Source of the DNA: Periconia sp. R9002
Lineage: Eukaryota; Ascomycota; Dothideomycetes; Pleosporales; Periconiaceae
Reading direction: 5' to 3'
Length of the DNA stretch: 64,000 bases
Assembly (NCBI GenBank): GCA_023627715.1
Contig: JAMAHW010000021.1
Span: forward strand, 372,001 to 436,000
Below, in pieces: positions 34,499-45,426 of this stretch. The translations under genes were made by a program, and so were the position numbers. The notes below the pieces were generated by a model. It saw nothing but the letters and a program-made list of their open reading frames with translations. It was not told the DNA's origin and did not search any database. Position 1 is the first letter of the stretch; every line of letters starts with the position of its first letter.

Positions 34499-35800
34499 TT
34501 AGGCACGGAAAGCTACACCGCGGCGCGACTTGACCGGCTCGGTAGTCCCCATCTCAGCGTTATTGGGAACATCCTTCTTGTCCATCTCCTTGCATTCGGC
34601 GCGAGCATCTACGAAGCTCACAGTCCTGACATGGCCTTTGCTGGTGTATTGGAACTTGCTGCCATCCTCCAACTTAGCCTCAAGAGTACCGGTGTAATCG
34701 CTTTCGAATGTTCCGCTCGTGGCATAAGCGGTGCAGTGAGCAGCTCTCTGAGGCCCAAGCATGTTGCCCGTAGCACCAGCAGCAATGTCGTAAGTAAGAT
34801 CTGCCTTGCTGCTCTCGGACATAGCCTCAGACTTCGAGGTTGTGAAGTCGTAGTGCCACTTGTGTGTAACCTCCATTGAGGCCTCAGCAAGACCTGGGAC
34901 TGAAGCTTTCGCTCCAACCTTGGTGTCAACACCAATACCAAAAGCATGCTGTCTTGTGGTGGTGATTGTCTTGGAGTTGTCGCGAGATTCGGTGTTCGAG
35001 AATCGGAAAGTGACGTTGTTACCGCCGGGTTGGTTGTTGTTCACAAAGATGACGTTCTTCAGGGAAATCTTGTCCATGCCCTTCTTCTTCGCGTTCCAGT
35101 CTTCGAGGGATTCTTGGACAGCAATGTTCACCAGGGTCGTGCTGATGACCTTGGACTTGAGCATCATGAATTCGAGGTTGCTGACCCATGTCGCGCCACG
35201 AACCTTCACGCCGAGAACGATGCCGGCGCCTTGGTTCATCTGGACGTAATTTGGCTGCGTGCTGCCTTTTCCGTTGGCGCCAACATTGAAGATGGTTTTG
35301 CCGTCTTTGTCGAGAATCGTCAATCGGCCAACGCCGTTGGATTGGTTCTTGTCTTTCATTTGACCACGGTTGCCCCAAATCCTGATCTCTGTACGTTCAA
35401 TCAGCATGCTGCACATCAATTAAGAAGGGTATAAGGAATACGTACCGACTTTCTCGCCAGCCTCCCAGCTTTTATCTTCGTGCTCTTCGATGTCACCCTG
35501 ATTAGGCTGTCTCCCGTACCACCTGGTAGTGTCGCCGCTGGCAAACTTGAATTTGATGCCCTCAATGGCAAAGGCAGATGACCAAGCCTCGACTCCAGTG
35601 ATGGTGTCACTTTCTTGCCACTTGGAAGCGCAGTCCCAATCGCCGACTTTCCCATCGTCACCACCTAAACCCACCATGGTTGATGGGGCGAAAGGGGGGT
35701 TCCCGCCATCGGCACCCTTGTAGAAATCGCAGTTTTTGCCCGCATAGCCCAGGGTAGCCAAAGAGGCCAGCAGGGCCAGTTTTGCAGAGGAGAAAAGCAT
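34499..35800 (-). CDS. Secreted jacalin-like/aerolysin-like protein
   Basis: Exons 35800-35446 and 35388-34499 (414 aa). The acceptor is the TACAG before AGATC, which joins KV to EIRIWGN without a stop; the earlier GTGCAG would break the frame. A signal peptide (LFSSAKLALLASLATLGYAG) is followed by a jacalin-like beta-prism module of about 100 residues with GGDDGKVGDWD, ITGVEAWSSAFAIEGIKFKF and EIRIWGNRG. The second half has the alternating Ser/Thr pattern and the motifs HKWHYDFTTSKSEA and DIAAGATG expected of aerolysin-type beta-pore-forming proteins. Predicted role is lectin-guided membrane binding and perhaps pore formation; target unknown. The gene is intact. Domain calls come from pattern recognition, not a search. 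Confidence 0.7.
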
Positions 35801-38402
35801 GATGATCAAGACTCAATCAAGAAACGAATGTAATGTATGCAATAAGCGAATGTGAAGTGAATGAACGAATGTAGTAAATGAATGAATGTAAGAAAAGGAA
35901 GCTGTGGTTTGAATTGGAAATCTTCTCTACTAAATCATTGATCTTATATAAAAGAAAGTCTGCATAACATCAACTAACCTCCATATTCGCACAGCTGATA
36001 ATTTCGGAGTTCGACGACCTTGCGAATCCAGCTATCGACTGCGCCGTACGCGCCACTAGATTTTAGAAACATTTCATGCATCCCCTCAGTTTAAACCTGG
36101 ACAAAGGTAGGCTGTAAACAACAACACCCCGGGGAAAATTGTCCGGGCGAGCGCTTCGATCTCTATTACCCATGTAGTCGTGCCGTTGGCCCCCAGGCTT
36201 GGCTACATCTATCGGCAGCCTAGCATTATGCGACCCTCCTATTCCTTCGCAACTTTCTGCGCAATTGAATTGCCCACTTCCCCAATTCGTGCTAGGTACG
36301 GCGTATCATTGTGCAACACTTACCACGTGGAAACGATCTACTTTTTGTGCACGGACACGACTTCGACGTTTCAGGAACTATCTATCCGTGTTCAGACTAC
36401 AAGGAGTAGACTTTCCGAAGATAAAAAGAAAAAGTAGGCTACCTTTCGCACGAGTATTCGAATTACCTTCTGTGTTGATAAAGAAATAATATCGCAACGA
36501 CATATTCGTCCGGGACGTGCACATTAGTGAATACATGATAGTTTACTTTTTATTTCTTGTACTCGGCTCAAGGCTTTTACAAGATTTCATGCTCACCCGC
36601 AATCTTGAACCTTTTCCAAAATTTCCAAATAGTTGGGGCTGCAACAAAAAAAGACTCAAGATTGTTGCACAATAATTACCTTATGACGCCCACCAACACA
36701 GAGAGGTTCGACACTGAAACGTCTTACCGTAGAAATTCGCGAGCCTGGGATCGATCGCCGCGCTTGGCAGCTGACTAGTCTACAGTATAGGGAGGCGAAC
36801 TCGGAACAAATACCTTTTCCGGGTTTATAGCACAACCGACCAATGAAAGTCTAATGCACATTGAATTAAACGCTCTACCACCACCATGGGGCTGACAGGA
36901 ATGACGGACTTCGCCCTGCTAAACCCTGGAGCGATCAAGAGGGTGTATTTGGTTGGTCGTTTCGTACAACACGTTATGCTCTCCTTGTGTGCACGTCCAC
37001 GGACAGAAGGGTTCTGTGGATTTTTACTGGTGTGGAGACTGCGAACGGTTTCATTGCTATGCGATGATGTGTGTGGATTTTAGTGCGCCTACATCAAAAG
37101 CCAAGCGATCAGCCTTGCTCGGCCTCTACAGAGCAAGGAGGTCCGTCACTTCCGTTGGTTTATAGTATAAATTGTACTGAGACAAAACAGCTCGTCATGA
37201 AATTATCCGAAATTCCTACCTAGTTATTCGAGTTTTCGAGAGTACGTCATGTGAAAAATGAAAGCGAAGTTGGCGTTTACAATCACGCCTTACCTCCGGA
37301 TAGGCGCTGAGAATATTGGTGTGCCGGGATTCTTTTCGGATGTTCACGGTAGGCTGTGGATATGCACACCAAGAAAACTGTTGCACCCTTCTGGAAAGTT
37401 ATGGGGCCAATATGGGATCATGCAATCATCCTTGCAATATTCCGATGCAGCCTTGACAGAGCTGAAGTGATTCTAACACTTAAACGGTAAATGTGGCTGC
37501 GTGGGGTTAAGAAGGGATTGAGGAGAAGCTAGTAGGACAAAACAGATCATCGCAACCGATTGCATTGCATGTGGTTTTGTTTTGACGCTTGCTGTGAGGC
37601 TGTTTCACGGAGCGCCTGCGGACACTGCGCCATGTTGCGTGTAGGCTTTCAGCAACATTCCACTAGAGTTCGGTTTGCTGAAAGCTAATGATTAAGCTGC
37701 TATAGTTGTTGGCGCTATAATAGAGTTAGCTATTTGCGTTCTGTATATTGTGAACTGTACCTATCCGACCTCGACCTTTGTTAATTAGAATGTGGAAGCC
37801 GGTGTCTCACTGCAAGCTGGATTCTGATGGGATTTGATTGACCTCGAATTCGATGATCAACGCTAAATATACTTTCTGTCTCGTAGAATTACTATACATA
37901 GATTGAGACTGTTTGATTTTGAGCTGTTTCGTTTTGGGCGGGACTTGAGCGACTCCGTATCTTCCATCCCCTATTCCACTCTACATGCATGTTAATTTCC
38001 CCCCACAGTTTCGACTGCCCATGTCCCGACCCAAAAAACATGAGAAGCACCCGAATCAGGTAGGCCATCCCATCGCAAAGCTCAGCTCGGTGATTTTATG
38101 CTTCCAAACGCCTCGAAACAGAAGCGATCCATTTGATTGAGGCCTGTAATCGAGATTGCTCAGCGCATACCATTGTCTCCTTTCTTTGAGAAAGAAATGA
38201 AGTCCATGCTTGCTCAGGCGCAGACACCGAATAGAGTAGAAAAGTAGAAGGAAGCCGCAGCTTCAGTGTCGTACGTAATAAGACAAAGTGTCGAAAGAAA
38301 GAAAAGCCTCATGAGATTCAGTAAGGCACAAGCTCGCCGTATGGAAGCGTTGCCGTAAAGCCGGGGCTGTGCCCATCAAAAACCGTCGAGAGTATTCGAG
38401 CT
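35801..38402. other. Gene-poor intergenic region
   Basis: 2.6 kb, mostly AT-rich, with no gene I can support. The first 150 bp upstream of 35800 contain repeated gaatg motifs (aatgaatgtaa, gaacgaatg, gaatgaatg). A short Cys-rich open stretch near 36953-37165 and a tRNA-like fragment near 36860-36900 were looked at and not accepted. Confidence 0.5.
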
Positions 38403-39952
38403 TTAGCCATCCTTCTCGAAACCAAAGTCGAACCCGTTCGCGCGAGACACGCGGTCCGTAGAGGCGGGCGTAGCAACACGCGGTGTGTGGAAGACATCTT
38501 CGTGGGCGCCAGCCTGTTCGTCACGTGCGGAAGTCATAGACGTGCCGTCGTCCTCGCCTCCCGCTTCAGCCGGCTTCAAGCCACTACCCTCCTCCTGTTT
38601 GCCGCCGTGCTCCTCTCTCTCATCATTCTCTTGTTTCAAGTCATTTCCCTCCACCTTCTCTTTGCCGCCATCGTCAACACCCACAGTAACTTGCTTCGAG
38701 CCATCATCCTGCGCCTGCTTGCTGCCGTCTTGACCTTCACGCTCCCGAGTATCAGGGATGACAGTTTCAGATGAGATCGACCCGGAAACCTTATGTTTTC
38801 CTCCCTGATTCTCTCCACGACGTGATACTTTGCGACTCAGGTCCGATCGCGAGCTACCCGGTGTGACTAGAGAGTTACTTGGTAGCGGCTTACGCGGGAT
38901 AGTGAACGATTGCGGGATGGACTCCTCCGACGGTGGCAAGGGTGGCAAGTCGGAAAACTCGTCTGGAATCTATGGTTTCTTATCAACTTTGATGTCCGGA
39001 CATATGATGTCCATGAAAGGCTAGCTGGCTTGTGGGTTGAGAGCAAAGAATGGTACTTACGCTGCTGAGGCTGAGTGCAGGATCTGAGCGAAGTAACTCA
39101 TCATCCGGCTATACGTTGGTTAGCTAATCATTTCAAGAATTTAGATTAGAACAAACGTACGTTCTTGACCTTTTTGAATCCAAACGGTTCCGAGATTCGC
39201 CCATTTCCTCCCCTTCGTCCTGCGGCTCCCGAAGCTTTACTCGCCTCGACATCAAGCGTGCCGAGCTGCTTCTTTTTGCGACGGAAGTACATCATGCAAA
39301 CCGCAAAGATGACAACGCAAATGAAGGTGATGCTGACTACAACGCCGACACCAATTGCTGCGCGGCTCGCTGTCTTGGCGTTCGGATCGTCCTTGTGCTT
39401 TGTAGTCGGTGCGGGTGCGAAGGTTGAAGGGCTCGCACGGGAAGTGGAAGGTGACAAGGTCTCAGTAGCGACTGTAGAGTATGATGAGACCTCTTCAGTT
39501 GGAGTGGAAGAAGAAACAGTCTCGTCAAGCGTGGTAGGAGATGGTGCGGATGTCTCCGTGGTCGATACGGGAATCCAAGGTGACAAGGTGATAATGGAGC
39601 TAGTAGTAGCAGACATCTCCCCAGGCACAGATATCGCCGAGCATGGGTGCCAGCGGTCGCCGGACATGTATTCACATTGTGGTGAGGTCGATGGCGTGCT
39701 GCCCACAGGCGTGGGGTCTGGTCCGCCCGAGACAGTGGGAACCGGCGTGTTGGTGCTTGTTGTACGCGGCTTCTTGGTTGGACTCCAGTTCAAGCGATCA
39801 TCCGGATTGATAACTCGCATATCTGGAATCAAAGAGAAGGAGGGGGGAGAAGTGGAGGGGGGCTTTGCTGAGCTCATGACCGTTGGCAGCGGCTGCGAGC
39901 TCAGGGTAGAGTTTTTGAAATTGAGGGGATAGAACTGTACCTTTGGAGCCAT
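38403..39952 (-). CDS. Ser/Thr-rich single-pass membrane protein
   Basis: Exons 39952-39161, 39108-39061 and 38969-38403 (468 aa); exon 2 encodes only PDDELLRSDPALSLSS. Residues 1-195 are a Ser/Thr/Pro-rich, probably O-glycosylated outer part with two Cys. A transmembrane helix follows at about 198-223 (IGVGVVVSITFICVVIFAVC) with the stop-transfer sequence RRKKKQ. The last 240 residues are cytoplasmic, rich in E, K, G and Q with repeated GGK/DGSKQ phrases. There is no signal peptide at the N-terminus and no earlier ATG in the 180 bp upstream, so it would insert signal-anchor style. The layout resembles fungal wall-stress sensors (Mid2/Wsc-like), but no WSC domain is present. Family not recognised. 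Confidence 0.75.
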
Positions 39953-41267
39953 TGGGAGGAAGCGAATGGACAGGCTTGCTTTTGCTAAGCCGGCGGATGG
40001 TTTCTCTTGTCGCGTTGCCGCCGCCTGCTTGGATGTTGGAGGCGCAGGTGGGTGCTCAGAGCTTGAAGAGGTAGAGGTGGGCTGGGAAGGTTGTCAGTCG
40101 GCTCACGAGCACTATCCGTGAAAAATGCGCCGTACCTTTGTCACAGCCGGGAGAAGACCGAGCATTGCGAGCCTCAGTCTATCACTGGGTATGGCTCACC
40201 AGAGACAGCGACCAAAGGCGAAGTGCGAGGTCGTTGGAGTGTCGTCGCATCCACAATGAAGGTGGAGACGATGTTCTAGTGAGACAGTAGCTTTAGGTAA
40301 GAAGCAAAACTTTCGGCTAGTCGACGGCCTCGTAGGCTGGTATTGATTGGTATTGTTGTCGACGAGCGACTCGGCAATAGCCGTGATGGCGCGAGGTGAA
40401 TAGCACGCAAGGTAGTCCTCGCGACAGGGACCAGCACTTGCTTTGACCAATAAGATTTAAGCTTCTAGGCAGGTATTCCAGCAGTTGGTAATCGCAGCAA
40501 ACGGTTTCTTTAGCAATCTATAAAGTTATAGTCACTATACAAATCCCAATTAGGTTTAGCGTTGTGCCTCTACTGGAAATTGGATCCCCGAAAAGGTATA
40601 GCGTGGCGCAAGAAACTTTAATCTCTACCTATTTTCCACTTCATCACATAATTCGTGTCTTCAATAGTGCCTGTGTATGCATGTTGGATACATGTGATCC
40701 AGAATCCTCATACTGAAGCGATGGCTTCTTTCTACTAATGCCGACCGACTTGGAGACGAATAGTACAGCAGTCGAACCATCGATATCTACACGAGAAGCT
40801 TTCGAACATCAATATGTACATGGACACTTGCGCGGTGCGGCGCAAGGACATGTTTGAAGAAATTAAGACGGCTGAATTGTACAAGATACCTATCAATGTG
40901 CAGTGTCTATTGACTAGAGTACCTAGTCATCGTTCACGTGATGCTAAATCACATTAATCCAGGTCGTCAGCACATGCGCCTGCTTTGTTCCCACGGGGGC
41001 GGTGTTTAGTGATGGAGAACTTTTCAGAATGCACCCTACAATGGTAGTTACAGCAGAAAACATCGTACTAACTAAGAAATATCGCTGCAGACTGCACATA
41101 ACGCTGTGTGACGCTGCCCGAGCGTCATAGCTGACAAATGAACAGCCTCCACATGCTATTGGTTCAACATACGACACATACAGTATGTATATATTCAGCA
41201 TTCCAGTCACCATCTTTGAATCCACTTTCAACAATATAGATACAACATTGATTCCTCTGATACCAAG
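39953..41267. other. Intergenic, divergent promoters
   Basis: 1.3 kb between the Ser/Thr-rich membrane protein (-) and the hydrolase (+). It contains a CACGTG at about 40936. No gene is supported. Confidence 0.45.
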
Positions 41268-42212
41268 ATGACTGATGGAAGCTCTCGCATGTTTGACACA
41301 TCTCGCTGGGAGCATCGCATCGCATCCATTTACACAGGCGAAGATGAAGATCCGCTTCGTTTGAACTACATTTTATGCGGCCCTCCTCCCAATACATACA
41401 GGAGGGGTACGATACTCCTCATTCATGGCTTTCCACAAACCTCCTACCAATTTCGTCACGTCATCACACCTCTGTCCGACGCGGGTTACCTCGTCGTAGC
41501 ACCTGACTACCGAGGAGCGGGAAAATCCTCCAAGCCAGTAGCCGGATATGAAAAATCGAAAATGGCCGACGATCTTCGTGAGCTCATTTTGGAGCATGTC
41601 GAGGATCAAGATCCAATCCATGTCGTGGGTCACGATATAGGCGGCATGATCGCATTCGCATATGCATCACGGTTTCCCAAAAATGTAGCGAGCGTGATCT
41701 GGGGCGAGTGCCCGTTACCTGGGTCTAAATTTTACGAGGAGATCAAGGGCACACCTGGCGTGTTTCACTTTGTCTTCCATCAGGTTCCCGACCTGCCTGA
41801 AGCTCTCATAGCAGGACGGGAAAAGATCTACTTACAACACTTCTTCGACAAGCTGTTGTATAATAGCGCCGCAATTTCCCCGGCAGACCTTGAACACTAC
41901 ACATTGGCGTATGCGCAGCCTGGAGCTATCAGAGCAGGAATAAATGTGTACCGTGCATTTGAGAAAGACGCGTCGGAGAACAGAAAATGGTTTGAAGAGA
42001 ATGGGAAGCTGGCAGTCCCGGTGATGGGTATGGTGGGTAGAGAATCATTTCTAGCCGAATCAACGGAGAGCATGTTGAAGGAGGTGCATGAGGAGAGCAA
42101 GATAAAGATGTTTTTCGTGGAAGATTCAGGCCACTATATTGCAGAAGAGAATCCGGAATCATTTGTCCAGGGGGTTTTGGATTTTGTTAAATATCATGAT
42201 TTGGAGGATTAA
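41268..42212 (+). CDS. Alpha/beta hydrolase, epoxide-hydrolase-like
   Basis: Single exon, 314 aa, the usual length of soluble epoxide hydrolases. Visible are HGFPQTS (residues 53-59, the oxyanion HGxP), APDYRGAGKS (80s), GHDIGG with nucleophile Asp at 123, and EDSGHYIAEENPE with catalytic His at about 289. The Asp nucleophile with HGFP points to epoxide hydrolase or haloalkane dehalogenase rather than an esterase. A cap-domain region lies between about 150 and 230. The substrate cannot be told; fungal members act on fatty-acid epoxides, xenobiotics or pathway intermediates. An SDR gene lies convergently 230 bp away, but two genes are not enough to call a metabolic cluster. Confidence 0.85.
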   Translation: MTDGSSRMFDTSRWEHRIASIYTGEDEDPLRLNYILCGPPPNTYRRGTILLIHGFPQTSYQFRHVITPLSDAGYLVVAPDYRGAGKSSKPVAGYEKSKMADDLRELILEHVEDQDPIHVVGHDIGGMIAFAYASRFPKNVASVIWGECPLPGSKFYEEIKGTPGVFHFVFHQVPDLPEALIAGREKIYLQHFFDKLLYNSAAISPADLEHYTLAYAQPGAIRAGINVYRAFEKDASENRKWFEENGKLAVPVMGMVGRESFLAESTESMLKEVHEESKIKMFFVEDSGHYIAEENPESFVQGVLDFVKYHDLED

Positions 42213-42439
42213 ATCATTTTGAAGTTGAAAACAAGTCATGATCTGTCCGAACACGGGCCGAGCTATCCTATGTACCCCAGTCCCTTTTTATGTTACAATT
42301 CCTCTTATATACAAATTGCTTAAACGCGATATAGTTTGACAGCGTAGGGTAGATATGGAAAGTATTCCCAACCCTTGCCCTATGACCCTCAATCCGGGAA
42401 TCACTCTCCTAGGACGCACGAGTCCTCATGATCAAAACC

Positions 42440-43441
42440 CTACAAATAGGGCCGGAAAACTTCCTGTGTATGTTCCCAAACCTTATCTAACGCCTTCTCC
42501 CTCAATACAGGGAGCACCTTCGTGTTCGGAGTAGCGTTTCCCCTGAAATTGGCCAAAAACAAACCATTGCCATATTCGCCCATCGTATTCATTCCGTGTT
42601 TGCCATTCCACGGTATACCTCTTCCTCCAAAGTACGCGCTCGTACTCTCAAATAAGTGTCTCTGTCCTGAAATCTCATTGCTGATCTTGAACATCTTGAT
42701 CAGAGGCTTTAGAACGAGGGTTACAAGCAAAGTCAGGAAGAAACCCAGCGGTCCAGCCCTCCTATTCAAGTTCCCCGTATCCACCCACCCGGGCCAAGAA
42801 TGGACAAACGTAACGTCCGGATTATCCTTGGAAAACTTTTCGAGGCACAGCGTCAACATTGCGATGAAATGTGTCTGCGCTTTGACTGGTCCGAAGTTCC
42901 CCGGCTTCTTCAAACCCAAGTCGTCGACGTCGATGCCGCTCACCTTTTCCATTCCCCCACCTAGGACGGTAACAACCCTCCCTGATTCTGATTTCTTTAG
43001 GAGTGGCATCAATTCTTGAACGAAGAGCATTCGCGAGTAGTACTCCAGGACTTGCGTGACTTCCAGGCCCTCGGACGTCTCTTCGCGTCCGCCAAATGAC
43101 GCATATCCAGCGGTCAAGAACAACAAATCCAACCGCGACTCTTTCTCTCTGATGATATCGCAAATCCTTTTCGAGTCAGCTAGGAGCGAGACTTCTCCCT
43201 CCACCCACACAATTTCTGCCTTGGGGTTGTTGTCGTGTTGCTCCTTGATGAAGGATTCCATGCGCTCTTTTGAACTTTTGCGCCCGACGAGGTAGATGCG
43301 CACGCTTGCGCCTGTTCGAACTAAAGCCTCGAGGGTAAATTTCCCGACTCCGGAGGTTCCTCCCACAAAGACCGAGACTGTGGGGGCTGTTTCATCGTTG
43401 ATGAGCCCGTTGGAGGCTTTAATTTCTTTGTCGGAAACCAT
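42440..43441 (-). CDS. Short-chain dehydrogenase/reductase-like protein with altered active site
   Basis: Single exon, 333 aa. The Rossmann start SVFVGGTSGVGKFTLEALV has the TGxxxGxG pattern as G-G-T-S-G-V-G, followed by the Arg/Lys pair GRKSS that favours NADP(H). The NAG-equivalent is FLTAGYASF. At the catalytic site the Tyr of YxxxK is Phe183, followed by G-P-V-Lys187, so the proton donor seems lost. Ser is also unclear in VVTVLGGGMEK. Many fungal relatives are annotated as oxidoreductases, but this copy may be a binding protein or use another residue. A hydrophobic segment, LGFFLTLLVTLVLKPLI, near residue 240 may touch membrane. Confidence 0.8.
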   Translation of the reverse strand: MVSDKEIKASNGLINDETAPTVSVFVGGTSGVGKFTLEALVRTGASVRIYLVGRKSSKERMESFIKEQHDNNPKAEIVWVEGEVSLLADSKRICDIIREKESRLDLLFLTAGYASFGGREETSEGLEVTQVLEYYSRMLFVQELMPLLKKSESGRVVTVLGGGMEKVSGIDVDDLGLKKPGNFGPVKAQTHFIAMLTLCLEKFSKDNPDVTFVHSWPGWVDTGNLNRRAGPLGFFLTLLVTLVLKPLIKMFKISNEISGQRHLFESTSAYFGGRGIPWNGKHGMNTMGEYGNGLFLANFRGNATPNTKVLPVLREKALDKVWEHTQEVFRPYL

Positions 43442-44574
43442 TGGAGATGGGATAGGAGTGGTATCAATTGATCGAATGACTGATAATTGTTTGCGTTGAT
43501 TTGATATTTGATTAATTGGGATGAGCAGAATTCGCTGATAATAAGTGAGTAATACGCGCGATATTCCGTTGCTTTAAACATCACAGTCCTTCACCCCGCC
43601 TTGTTTCGTCCGACAACACGAATCAGGGATGCATCGTCACGAACATAACCTCGCCGACGTTTATAGAAAAGCATCGACTATACTGAATCTAGAACATTAT
43701 TTAATGCTAATATACGAGACGCATACTCCCATAGGCAAGTGAAATGGGATACTACGAGGATTCTGTAATCCGGAATAGGTGTGGTGGCGTGAGTGGGGCG
43801 AATTTTAACGAATTGCTACTCGTTTGGGATTGAATGAACACGAAGTCGAAGCAGTTTACAATTTCTTTGGACTGAGCTTGGCCAATTGAATACAAGAAAA
43901 TTTTAAGTTGGATAGATATCCTGAGAGTCGCACAAAAAATCACGCTTGAAATTACTGAAAAGACAGCGTAGGATTGAATTGGATGGAACGGATCTAATGG
44001 AGATGCTGGTTGCCTGAGCGGTGCCTGAGTGCAGCCTGAGTGCAGCCTGAGTGCAGCCTAAGTGCAGCCTAAGTGCAGCCTGGGTGTTGCCTGAACATAC
44101 ATACCTTTGTATGTACTGCCTGAGAAGACGACTTCGCACGGTGACTCGGGCATCTAAGATCAATTCGAACTATACAAGGGGTCATGCCAACCCTCGTATT
44201 AATTTGCGCGATTTGAAGACGTGAATTATGTCAAAGACAAAAGGGAATGAGATGAAGACCACGATTTTACACATTCCGTAGGTCGTTCTTTCTCGTGATT
44301 ATTGCCATTCGCGTGTACTATAGATGGTTCCAATAATTGAAGACAGCTCACAGGTATACAATTATCACACTTTTCAAGAACAGGGGAAGATTTAGAGAAG
44401 AGGCAATACTTTATTTTTCTACGAGAGTGATATGATGCACTTATGCGATAGCACTGCTAATTCGCCACATCATCAGCCCCCACACAAGAAGTACATGTGT
44501 AGTTACATTGATTCAGAGGGAGTTTATGGCTTGCGCACAAGCAACTAGAACAAGAAGTCGGTTCAAACTAATTC
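43442..44574. other. Intergenic, AT-rich
   Basis: No gene is supported. It holds the 11-bp repeat at 44021-44094. Confidence 0.5.
44021..44094 (+). repeat. 11-bp GCAGCCTGAGT minisatellite
   Basis: About 6.5 copies of gcagcctgagt, five in a clean run from 44031 to 44085 with single-base changes (cctaagt, cctgggt) and degenerate copies at both ends. 11 bp is not a multiple of three and there is no gene across it. Confidence 0.9.
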
Positions 44575-45018
44575 TTAGCCATCTCGACGCACCGGGAGGC
44601 AGCTACAGCTCAACGCACTAGGTCGCTGCCCTGTCTTGCACCACGTATACAACGCTCGTACAAAAAGCCCAAGAAAAACGAGAACGATCAATCCCACGAT
44701 ACCACCAACGACTGCATAGACAATCCAGAGATTTGGATGGTCCCTCATGTCCCCGGAGGGTGTGTTTGATGGTATTGGTGACCACACCGGCCCGGTCGGA
44801 GGTGTTTGTGCGGGTGTCCATGGCATAGTGGGGGCGGGATTAGGGGCAACAACATCCGGAGTCCACTGTCCATTATCGCGGACATTGATCCGGGATACCT
44901 GTGAGAAAGGAGTTGCAGCGACTGCCGTGGTTGAAGTTACAAACACGGTTGTTGTGATGGGACTGCCCGCAGCTAGGTTAAGAATCGCCAATAGCATCAG
45001 GATCGCAACGCGCATCAT
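44575..45018 (-). CDS. Small type I membrane protein
   Basis: Single exon, 147 aa, unrecognised. A signal peptide (RVAILMLLAILNLAAGSPIT) is followed by about 85 residues of Thr/Pro-rich outer domain (VFVTSTTAVAA; PTMPWTPAQTPPTGPVWSPI). Then comes one transmembrane helix, IVYAVVGGIVGLIVLVFLGL, and a short Cys-containing tail (TWCKTGQRPSALSCSCLPVR). Start and stop are clean. Similar small secreted or membrane proteins are often lineage-specific in fungi. Three further tiny membrane proteins lie between 49.3 and 51.4 kb. Confidence 0.65.
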   Translation of the reverse strand: MMRVAILMLLAILNLAAGSPITTTVFVTSTTAVAATPFSQVSRINVRDNGQWTPDVVAPNPAPTMPWTPAQTPPTGPVWSPIPSNTPSGDMRDHPNLWIVYAVVGGIVGLIVLVFLGLFVRALYTWCKTGQRPSALSCSCLPVRRDG

Positions 45019-45426
45019 GACGACAATCGCGCTTTTTGAATTATTAGAAGATTCAGTTTAGTCTCCACGAGATATGCTTGCAGTTATGAGTGTGATTTTA
45101 GTTTGAAGCATGATAGATAGTGAAATAATTGTATATTTATATATGTAGTTTGTTGGTTGTCCTCACCGGTCACGCCTAGAACAATGTAAGTGTTGTGGTC
45201 AACTGTTTGTTGTGAAAGCACAATGCCGTAAAAAACAAAGAGCATCGATATTCAGGGAAATTCAAGGTTTGAGCTTTCTTGCACGCAGAATTTGATCAAG
45301 GTGGAGCAGGGAAGCATACCCGAGAAAGAGATAATTCTAATCTGCATTAAGCTGTGACTGAACCTAAGTGAGATGGTTAGAATAGTCTTTGTGATATAAT
45401 ACAAAATTTTCACTCCGAACAATCGT
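45019..45426. other. Intergenic
   Basis: AT-rich, no feature. Confidence 0.4.

Noticed and set aside
36735..36900. tRNA-like pieces (tggtagagcg on the minus strand and a gatcgatccc T-arm-like word)
   Set aside because: The parts are about 150 bp apart and no acceptor or T stem pairs properly, so no tRNA can be folded.
36953..37165. Short Cys-rich ORF that could be an effector exon
   Set aside because: There is no signal peptide, no clear splice partner and no support beyond six Cys in about 35 residues.
41268..43441. Secondary-metabolite cluster (hydrolase plus SDR)
   Set aside because: No backbone enzyme, P450, transporter or pathway regulator is present nearby.
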